This document shows, one piece after another, positions 62,301 through 64,000 of a stretch of 64,000 nucleotides of DNA. The notes under the pieces are model-generated. The model had not been told where the DNA came from. It ran no database searches and worked only from the letters and a program-made list of their open reading frames with translations. The number at the start of each line of letters is the position of its first letter. The stretch's first letter is position 1. The position numbers and the translations under genes were made by a program. The DNA is from GWB2-37-7 sp942492835 (GTDB lineage: Bacteria > Bacillota > Clostridia > Lutisporales > Lutisporaceae), in NCBI GenBank assembly GCA_942492835.1, contig OW818645.1, forward strand, positions 1,798,001 through 1,862,000, written 5' to 3'.

Positions 62301-64000
62301 TGGCAAGTGCTGTACCATAACGATTGCTAAGAATAGCATTGAACTTTTCAACTTGATATGGCATCAATGCTTCTCCACTTGCAAAAACTTGTCTTATACT
62401 CGATAATCCTTCTACATCATTTATTTGCAGATACTCCATAAATATATTTAACATTGAAGGTACAAAATGCATAACTGTTACTCTGTTTTTTTCTATTGCT
62501 TGTGCAATTTGGCGTGGATCTTTTTCTCCGCCTGGAACTAGCATGCATAAGGTTGCACCTACTTGTGACCACCATAACAGCTCCCATACAGATACATCGA
62601 AGGTATATGCTGTTTTCTGCAATATTACATCCTGCTCGGAAATAGGATACTTTTTCTGCATCCAGTTGATTCTATTTATCAATGCATGATGTTCTATCAT
62701 AACGCCCTTAGGTTTACCAGTACTACCAGACGTATAGATGATATATGCCAAATCATTAGGTTGATTTATCTTTTCTGGATTTTTTACAACACCTTCATAT
62801 AGACTTTCATCATCAAGTAAGATTATTTCTTGTCTGAATACTGCCTTTTTTGATAGTAAGCTCTGTGTAAGCAGTAGCTTGGCACCGCTGTCTTCCAATA
62901 TGTATTCTATTCTGTCTTGCGGATAATTAGTATCTATGGGTAAATAAGCGCCTCCTGCTTTTAAAATACCTAAGATACCTATTATCATCTCCAATGAACG
63001 TTCTGTCCAAAGACCTACAATGCTGTCTCTAGTTACACCCTTTTCTTTCAGCAAGTGCGCCAGCTGATTGGCTCTTTCGTTCAGCTCCCTATAGGTTAAC
63101 TGCTTTTCTTCGCATACTACCGCCACTTTATCAGGAGTTCTGTCAACCGTCTCTTCAAATAGCTGGTATACGGTTTTGTCTTTCGGATACTCCGCTTTTG
63201 TACTATTGAATTCATACAGAATTTGATTTTTTTCCTCATTTGACAGTATGTCTATTTCATCAAGTCCAATATTGCCCTTCTCAACTATTATATTTAAAAT
63301 GTTTCCATAATGTTTTGCTATTCTATAAATTGCATCACTGCTTATTCTGTTCCCGTTATACATAAAATTCAGCTTAATATCATTGGTAATTGTAATTTCT
63401 AAATTCAAATCATAATTTGTTGCTTCAAATATGGAATGTTGCTTCACCTTAAGCTTTCCATCCAACTTATTCAAATCAATATCTAAAGGATAGTTTTGTA
63501 TTATAACGATTGAGTTAAATATCTCTTCCTGTTTGCTAAGTTTTGTACATGCTTTTATATCAACTAATGACGCTGCTTGGAATTCAAAATTTCCTGTGAA
63601 ATCAGCATCGATTTTCTTCAGTAAATCAACTACTTTTTCATCCCCATCGGCTTTAATTCGAAAGGGTATCGTATTAATAAATAATCCAACAATATTCTCT
63701 ATTCCTTTAATTTCAGGAGTTCTACCTGAAACAGTAGTACCAAATACAACATCATTACTATTACTATATCTTTGAAGTAAGATGCCCCATGTTACATTTA
63801 ATAAAGTTGCTAGGTTTATTCTATTCTCTATACAAAAATGAGCTGCCTCTTGTGTAAAACTTTCTGAAAGGAAACACTCATATTTCTTTCCTAAATACTC
63901 TCCATCTTTTTTTATATTCTCCACAAGTAATTGTGTCTTTTCTTCGAATCCCAATAGGTAATTTCCCCAATATTGGATATTTCTTGCCTTGTCTTGTTTT
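41308..64000 (-). CDS. NRPS A, partial (C-A-PCP x7 then C)
   Basis: A giant synthetase, 7563 residues visible and open at the right edge. The edge lies inside a C domain (an ARNIQYW motif occurs before the first possible TTG at 63954), so the true start is outside. Approximate positions: C 64000-63240 (cut), A 63195-61765, PCP 61680-61440; C 61400-60065, A 60030-58625, PCP 58525-58300; C 58260-56915, A 56880-55470, PCP 55375-55150; C 55100-53765, A 53735-52305, PCP 52220-51995; C 51965-50645, A 50615-49215, PCP 49140-48900; C 48870-47555, A 47525-46125, PCP 46045-45800; C 45775-44455, A 44425-42985, PCP 42905-42680; C 42650-41330. Pocket codes aligned by eye: DVWHFSLIDK (Ser), DVTNMAIIYK twice, DAKDVGVDVK (Glu-like DAKDLGVVDK), DAENVAEVTK twice, DVTNMAIIYK. 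Only Ser is firm. No E domain is seen. The protein ends in an orphan C domain and a lysine-rich tail; its A partner opens NRPS B. Confidence 0.97.
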   Translation of the reverse strand, partial: KQDKARNIQYWGNYLLGFEEKTQLLVENIKKDGEYLGKKYECFLSESFTQEAAHFCIENRINLATLLNVTWGILLQRYSNSNDVVFGTTVSGRTPEIKGIENIVGLFINTIPFRIKADGDEKVVDLLKKIDADFTGNFEFQAASLVDIKACTKLSKQEEIFNSIVIIQNYPLDIDLNKLDGKLKVKQHSIFEATNYDLNLEITITNDIKLNFMYNGNRISSDAIYRIAKHYGNILNIIVEKGNIGLDEIDILSNEEKNQILYEFNSTKAEYPKDKTVYQLFEETVDRTPDKVAVVCEEKQLTYRELNERANQLAHLLKEKGVTRDSIVGLWTERSLEMIIGILGILKAGGAYLPIDTNYPQDRIEYILEDSGAKLLLTQSLLSKKAVFRQEIILLDDESLYEGVVKNPEKINQPNDLAYIIYTSGSTGKPKGVMIEHHALINRINWMQKKYPISEQDVILQKTAYTFDVSVWELLWWSQVGATLCMLVPGGEKDPRQIAQAIEKNRVTVMHFVPSMLNIFMEYLQINDVEGLSSIRQVFASGEALMPYQVEKFNAILSNRYGTALANLYGPTEAAIDVSYFDCIGKGQLERVPIGKPIDNINLYILDEGKNVQPIGVSGELYIAGVGLARGYLNNTTLTAEKFIDNPFELGTKMYHTGDLARWLSDGNIEFLGRIDHQVKIRGFRIELGEIETQLLSYQGVNEVTVTAKEDNSGSKYLCAYIVGERDFTVGELRQHLAKELPDYMIPSYFVQLEKLPLTANGKIDRKALPEPDGSMASGITYEAPTNEIEEKLVTIWQEILKIDKIGIRDNFFELGGHSLKAISMVAKIKKELEVEILLKEIFQEPTIKEISDKIKEKEKAAYIKIEPVEEKEYYKASSAQKRLHTLQQFDLESTAYNMFGVLELEGKLDVERLKEAFKALMKRHASLRTSFEIVEEEMVQKIHQEAVLEIEHWDKSSSLAAKEEIEEITKGFVRAFDLSKAPLFRVGLISCAKEKHILMYDMHHIISDGTSIAILVNEFIKLYAGEELKELKVQYIDYCAWQEGMINSEIMQKQEDYWLKEYEEEIPILNLPTDYPRPVIQSFEGDSIYFELEEDITEGLKKIGRETGTTLYMLLLANFNILLSKYTGQEDIVVGSPIAGRPHADLENIIGMFVNTLAIRSNPEGKKTYREYLDEVKEKCLKAYENQGYQFEGLIEKLKVRRDMSRNALFDVMLVLQNTEIRELEIEDLSFREYKGENKVAKFDITINAVELEKKIGLSIEYCTKLFSKDTIERLKKHLVNIIANTIVNQDIKLSEIDMLTAEEKQKLLYTFNNTHAEYPRDKTIQELFEAQVKNTPDKVAVVFEAKQLTYSELNERANQLARVLVAKGVSKDNIVGIMVERSLEMIIGIMGILKAGGAYLPIDPAYPADRIQYMLADSQTKILLTHKGLGSKIGADVEQINLDEESIYQGESSNLDKVYTADSLAYVIYTSGSTGKPKGVMIEHRNVINTLTGMEKAYPVNEEDAYLLKTTYTFDVSVTELFGWFMGKGRLEILPQGKEKGPREITKVIEERSITHINFVPSMLNLWIEELGKGTRQQQSKLKYVMAAGEALSSSTTESFYKEEKKARLENIYGPTEITIYATSCAIEKNKLYSNISIGKPMQNVKAYILDGNKKLQPIGVSGELCIAGEGLARGYLNRAELTAEKFIDNPFELGTKMYRTGDLARWLSDGNIEFLGRIDHQVKIRGYRIELGEIETQLLSYQAVKEVIVTAKEDNSGSKYLCAYIVGERDFTVGEFRQHLGKELPDYMIPSYFVQLEKLPQTANGKIDRKALPEPDGSMASGITYEAPTNAIEEKLVAIWQEILKIDKIGIRDNFFELGGHSLKATSMVAKIQKELEVEILLKEIFQEPTIKEISDKIKEKEKAAYIKIEPVEEKEYYKASSAQKRLYTLQQFDLESTSYNMPMVLKLKGELDKQKLENIFKQLIQRHESLRTSFEIRNEEIVQIVHQAVSFSISDYGYIETESETEIQENIKDFVKAFDLSKAHLLRVGLMSYAKEKQVRQDENILMIDMHHIITDGVSMGIFTRDFIELYEGEALTDLTIQYKDYSAWQNEMIETGKMQKQEAYWGERFSDELPILNMPTDYPRPVQQSFEGDNIDFELDKETTKKLNRLAKQTGTTMYMLLLSAYNILLSKYSSQEDIIIGSPIAGRTHGDLENIIGMFVNTLAMRNFPESNKTFSEFLREVKENTLTAYENQEYQFEELVDKINVRRDLSRNPIFDVMFVMQNMNIESRSIEGLEISYYDAESKISKFDISLNAEEAEDKLRLKLEYCTKLFEKETIERLAKHYINILKAITENQKIKLGEIDYISLQEKEQLLEEFNNTKADYPRDKTIHELFEAKAQKTPDKVAVVFEAKQLTYSELNERANQLARVLVAKGVSKDNIVGIMVERSLEMIIGIMGILKAGGAYLPIDPAYPADRIQYMLADSQTKILLTHKGLGSKIGADVEQINLDEESIYQGESSNLDKVYTADSLAYVIYTSGSTGKPKGVMIEHRNVINTLTGMEKAYPVNEEDAYLLKTTYTFDVSVTELFGWFMGKGRLEILPQGKEKGPREITKVIEERSITHINFVPSMLNLWIEELGKGTRQQQSKLKYVMAAGEALSSSTTESFYKEEKKARLENIYGPTEITIYATSCAIEKNKLYSNISIGKPMQNVKAYILDGNKKLQPIGVSGELCIAGEGLARGYLNRAELTAEKFIDNPFELGTKMYRTGDLARWLSDGNIEFLGRIDHQVKIRGYRIELGEIETQLLSYQAVKEVIVTAKEDNSGSKYLCAYIVGERDFTVGEFRQHLGKELPDYMIPSYFVQLEKLPQTANGKIDRKALPEPDGSMASGITYEAPTNAIEEKLVAIWQEILKIDKIGIRDNFFELGGHSLKATSMVAKIQKELEVEILLKEIFQEPTIKELAAAIKEKEKVTYAKIEPVEEKEYYKASSAQKRLYTLQQFDLESTSYNMPIVLRLKGSLDKQKLENIFKQLIQRHEALRTSFEIKNEEIVQIVHKEVAFHISDYVYIEAQSETVIQESIRGFVKVFDLSKVPLIRVALVKINEKEHVLMIDMHHIISDGVSMGILTKEFAELYDGKELSKLRIQYKDFAEWQNKLFKSGEIKKQEEYWLKTFEGEIPVLNLPTDYQRPSIQSFEGDNLSFELNYELTGKLKQIAKETGSTMYMVLLSACNILLSKYSGQEDIVIGSPIAGRLHADLENIMGMFVNTLAMRSFPAGNKTFKEFLGEVKTNSLSSFESQDYQFEELIDKLSITRDLSRNPLFDVMFSMHNIENKEISIGELRISPYNAENDISKFDMTLTAVESEDNIGFNLNYCTRLFGKKTIEKLIKHFTNILEAISNNINQNISEVEMLTKEEKQQLLVEFNNTKADYPKHKTIHELFEEQVQSTPNAVAVVYEDESLTYRSLNERSNQIARILRSKGVKADSIVAIMVERSAEMITGIMGIIKAGGAYLPIDPEYPNDRIVYMLEDSKANILLTQTHLINKGDFGADIIDLTDKSIYSEDNSNVDNINTENNLVYTIYTSGSTGKPKGVMVEHKNLVNLVYGLKERIYKENKNLKVSMVSPYVFDASVKQIFPSLLLGHTLCIIPEDTRFDGYKLFDFYANNSIDIADGTPTHLKMLTALEKQTENIGIKQFVIGGEALSTELVEEYYSKYNKNCIINNVYGPTECCDVTTMLSVTSNMEIKSSIVPIGYPISNTTVYILDKYSKTVPVGVLGELCISGAGVTRGYLNRAELTAEKFIDNPYDMTQKLYKTGDLVRWTEAGNIEFLGRIDNQVKIRGFRIELGEIEARLLSYEGIEEAIVIAREAEENKYICAYITGAREFTISELREYLLKELPEYMIPSYFIQLDKLPLTANGKIDRKTLPELNGSVNTGVEYVAPRNEIEEKLAAIWQEVLGIEKIGINHNFFELGGHSLKAINISAKINKELNVSVPLRELFKAPTIKGLAYYVKNTKQSIYSRIEPVEENEYYELSSAQKRMYTLQQLEERSTSYNIPMVMALEGELDKAKLEKIFNELIQRHEALRTSFEIINGEPVQIVHKKISFKIEYTEVDKEKAEEIAAGFVKYFDLSKTPLIRVALVKINDEEHILMIDMHHIISDGVSMGILTKEFMELYDGKKLAELKIQYKDFTAWQNEIFKSGEIKKQEEYWLKAFGDEIPVLNLPTDYQRPSIQSFEGDNISFELSEELTGKLKQIAKEARSTMFMVLLSAYNILLSKYSGQEDIIVGSPIAGRPHADLENIMGMFVNTLAMRNYPVGNKTFMEFLEEVKSSSLQVFENQDYQFEELIDKLHLTRDLSRNPLFDVMFSMHNLDMKEVSIGELKIKPYDTENNISKFDLTIIAVESEDYIGFNFNYCTKLYSRRTIESMSKHLVNILNSIASNINLKLSELEMLSEEEKHKVLVDFNNTKMAYPSYKTINQLFEEQVEKTPDNIAVEYEDTRLTYKELNTKADKLAVILQNKGVKADSIVGIMVDRSLDMIVGIMAILKAGGAYLPIDPEYPKDRIEYMLSDSNTEILLTQSHLTKNIDFDRETIIIEDLQYNIVNSNAVKMNKANALAYIIYTSGSIGKPKGVMIEHKALVNLISSQIAQFGVNEEDRILQFSTICFDASIEQMFIALLSGAALVLINKETILNVQAFEEYLIKHEVTHFNAVPAFLKNIKYRKEYKLKRVVAGGDICPVDLAKYWSEYCDFYNEYGPTETTVTCVRLLVKNIEEAANNLSIGQPINNVQAYILDKNKNLQPIGIPGELYIAGDGLARGYLNREELTTESFIENSFVHGQRMYKTGDLVRWLSDGNIEFLGRVGHQVKVRGFRIELGEIETKILSYEGIEEAIVIAREDKSGNSYLCTYLCGTREYVISELREYLAKDLPEYMIPTYFIQLEKLPLTLSGKVDRKALPEPDGSINTGTEYVAPTNEIEEKLVNIWQEVLGIERIGINDNFFELGGHSLKAISIAAKINKELNVSVPLREMFKTPTIKGLADYVKNTKQSIYSSIKVVEEKEYYPLSSAQKRIYTLQQFEENSISYNMPMVMILVGELDKAKLEKIFNELIQRHEALRTSFEIINEEPVQIVHKAASFEVEYTEADEEKASEIAAEFVKAFDLSKVPLIRVTLAKIKDEEHILMIDMHHIISDGVSMGILTKEFMELYDGKELTALRIQYKDFAAWQNEMFKSGEIKKQEEYWLKAFGDEIPVLNLPIDYQRPNIQSFEGDNISFELSEELTVKLRQIAKEAGSTMYMVLLSACNVLLSKYSGQEDVIIGSPIAGRPHADLENIMGMFVNTLAMRNYPVGNKTFMEFLEEVKSSSLQAFENQDYQFEELIDKLHLTRDLSRNPLFDVMFSMHNSDMKEVSIGELKIKPYDTENNISKFDLTIIAVESEDYIGFNFNYCTKLYSRQTMESMSNHLVNILNSITSNTKLKLSELEMLSEEEKHKVLVDFNNTKMAYPSYKTINQLFEEQVEKTPDNIAVEYEDTRLTYKELNTKADKLAVILQNKGVKADSIVGIMVDRSLDMIVGIMAILKAGGAYLPVDPEYPKDRIEYMLSDSNTEILLTQSHLTKNIEFDRETIIIEDLQYNIVNSNAVKMNKANALAYIIYTSGSTGKPKGVMIEHKALVNLISSQIAQFGVNEEDRILQFSTICFDASIEQMFIALLSGAALVLINKETILNVQAFEEYLIKHEVTHFNAVPAFLKNIKYRKEYKLKRVVAGGDICPVDLAKYWSEYCDFYNEYGPTETTVTCVRLLVKNIEEAANNLSIGQPINNVQAYILDKNKNLQPIGIPGELYIAGDGLARGYLNREELTAESFIENPFVHGQIMYKTGDLVRWLPDGNIEFLGRVDHQVKVRGFRIELGEIETKILSYEGIEEAIVIAREDKSGNSYLCTYLCGTREYIISELREYLAKDLPEYMIPTYFIQLVKLPLTLSGKIDRKALPEPDGSINTGTEYVAPTNEIEEKLVNIWQEVLGIEKIGANDNFFELGGHSLKAISIVAKINKELNVLVPLREMFKTPTIKGLADYVKNTKQSIYSAIKVVEEKEYYELSSAQKRIYTLQQFDLSSTSYNMPGVLELEGDLDVEQLKTAFIKLIQRHEALRTSFEVVDGDLVQKVYKQVEFEIEEYETDEDNEIEEIVKGFIRVFDLSQTPLLRVGLVKVNISKHILMFDMHHIISDGVSTGILIEEFSKIYAGEELTPLRIQYKDFSEWQNELFRGDSIKAQEEYWLRKFEGEIPVLNLPTDYPRPAVQSFEGATIQFEIDNEQTNKLRQIAKATGSTMYMVLLSTLNILLSKYSGQEDIIVGSPIAGRTHADLGNIIGMFVNTLAMRNYPSGEKSFKEFLREVKENALGAYENQDYQFEKLVEKLNVTRDFSRNPVFDVMFVLQNMDMNEVELEELTIRTHKSENKISKFDMTMNAMELENSICISIQYCNKLFNMIKIERMYKHLENIIQAVTENIDIKLSEVEILTEEEKKKILIHFNDTKTDYAKDKTIQQLFEEQVERIPNNVAVVYEEKSLTYRALNERANQLARVLRDKGVGSDNNGSDSIVAIMVERSLEMIVGIMGILKAGGAYLPISPDYPTDRIQYMLEDSQAKLLLTHHALSSKLQYQIEQIDLNEASLYQGEGENLSKVNASDSLAYIIYTSGSTGKPKGVMIEHKNALNTLTALQKAYPIKEEDAYLLKTEYTFDVSVTELFGWFVGQGRLEILPQGQEKDPIEITKAIVEKGITHINFVPSMLNLWLEQLTKNCELGRLQYVMAAGEALSSNIVENFYGKVKEAKLENIYGPTEITIYATQYSVRPQEKYDNIPIGKPMQNVKTYILGSNNHLQPVGVPGELCIAGDGLARGYLNRLDLTAERFVDNPFEHGTRMYRTGDLARWLTYGNIEFLGRIDQQVKIRGYRIELGEIENQLLNHASVKEAVVIAKEDENNDKYLCAYIVCDVALNVKELREYLSKVLPEYMVPSYFVELEKLPLTPNGKVDRKALPEPGGNIAIETEYEAPRNSNEEKLVAIWREVLGVEKIGINDNFFELGGHSLKAVRIVNLIHKRFSIDVKLNSLFMFPTISQFSKFLSNNNISKFKEIVRLAEQEYYELSYSQKRLWLINQIEPDTNAYNLPVNICINEDVDMAVVERVIHKLAERHESMRTYFKVIDENPVQIISKNIEINIKMHDLSTLQDQELMLEKQKIVEELSRPFNLQESPLFRACMLKYGEASFEFVCIMHHIISDGWSLDVLGNEFNYLYNSYKHCEDVNLEPLRIQYKDFAAWQNQFIMNKDQSENAREYWKRQLAGELPILNLPTSNTLGELGGKKSQGYRAVISEEVKGILKLLAKQNSVSLFTLLITILNMYLSELTGQQDILIATAGSGRQHDDLKNIMGYFVNTVVIRNQVHTEYSLNDLIKVIGNNTVDALEYQYYPIEELVDELKINYPKISVFFNMMNIGQINNLYLDNLNSYHIGETQNAKFDIVFYVKEYANGIELLVVYHSNYYSKMVIENIVNQYIQFIEQVIGNPNTPLSELRQNKKKKKFGKK
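45960..47665 (-). repeat. Near-identical PCP-A segment, second module of the pair
   Basis: Matches 49053-50758 at an offset of 3093 bases (one module) with only scattered substitutions. Both A domains read DAENVAEVTK. This copy keeps the normal YTSGSTGKPKG and GRVDHQVKVRG motifs. Confidence 0.85.
49053..50758 (-). repeat. Near-identical PCP-A segment, first module of the pair
   Basis: Partner of 45960-47665. It differs by two changes at conserved positions: ACA to ATA (Thr to Ile) in the YTSGSTGKPKG loop near 50163, and GAC to GGC (Asp to Gly) in the GRVDHQVKVRG hinge motif near 49453. Confidence 0.85.
55169..56832 (-). repeat. Identical 1664-base PCP-A segment, copy 2
   Basis: By line-by-line reading I find no difference from 58322-59985 (offset 3153 bases, one module). 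It covers most of the A domain and its PCP, both giving DVTNMAIIYK; the flanking C domains differ. Confidence 0.9.
58322..59985 (-). repeat. Identical 1664-base PCP-A segment, copy 1
   Basis: Partner of 55169-56832. The match breaks sharply at both ends: just inside the PCP on the left and at the start of the A domain on the right. That is what a recent A-PCP replacement or gene conversion would leave. Confidence 0.9.

Noticed and set aside
63952..63954. TTG as start of NRPS A
   Set aside because: The same frame continues to the window edge and encodes recognisable C-domain sequence before this codon, so the gene begins outside the window.
1..64000. Many open frames of 60-174 codons on the plus strand
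   Set aside because: All lie antisense to long synthetase or tailoring genes, recur wherever modules are duplicated, lack consistent ribosome binding sites and match no family I know. They are mirror frames of AT-rich coding sequence.

Overview
The window is almost entirely one strand of one biosynthetic operon: twelve genes, all on the minus strand, transcribed from right to left. The low G+C content, very AT-rich third positions, strong AAGGAGG-type ribosome binding sites and the absence of any oxygenase or P450 suggest a clostridial-type Firmicute, probably an anaerobe. This is inferred from composition and gene families; no taxonomic marker is present. No stretch longer than 140 bases lacks a gene, and I found no convincing gene on the plus strand, no RNA gene, no insertion sequence and no CRISPR array.

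Layout in transcription order (right to left). NRPS A (41308 to past 64000, 5' end outside) is C-A-PCP repeated and ends in an orphan C domain. NRPS B (21515-41227) starts with the matching A domain, continues with a Ser module, and then carries two copies of a bimodule C-FkbH-PCP / C-A(Thr)-PCP, ending in an epimerase. Next come a discrete acyl carrier protein (21126-21374), a type II thioesterase (20401-21135), a cobalamin-type radical SAM enzyme (18561-20366), a half-C/A/PCP protein (15952-18486), a U32-family Fe-S protein (14737-15897), UDP-glucose dehydrogenase (13324-14688), UDP-glucuronate decarboxylase (12359-13327), an FkbM methyltransferase (11112-12209), a glycosyltransferase (10078-11001), and NRPS C (1-10031, 3' end outside) with C-A-PCP-E-C-A-PCP-C-A.

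How it works together (inference). Colinear reading gives at least sixteen units: Ser - X - X - Glx? - Z - Z - X - ? - Ser - glycerate - Thr - glycerate - D-Thr - D-(Tyr-like?) - Ser - Asp - (continues). X, Z and ? are adenylation signatures I could not assign. The two FkbH domains should load a glyceryl unit from 1,3-bisphosphoglycerate onto the following carrier. The preceding C domain would then have only a hydroxyl as nucleophile, so the product should be a depsipeptide with two backbone esters. The E domain at the end of NRPS B and the D-acceptor type C domain at the start of NRPS C fit the B to C order. The central genes would make UDP-xylose and attach it, methylate a hydroxyl, and modify an amino acid or the peptide without oxygen.

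The cluster shows recent module duplication: a 6.66 kb tandem copy of the glycerate-Thr bimodule, a 1.66 kb stretch that appears identical in two neighbouring modules of NRPS A, and a near-identical pair of modules in which one copy has lost two conserved adenylation residues. No terminal thioesterase, transporter, regulator or phosphopantetheinyl transferase is visible; these would lie outside the window.
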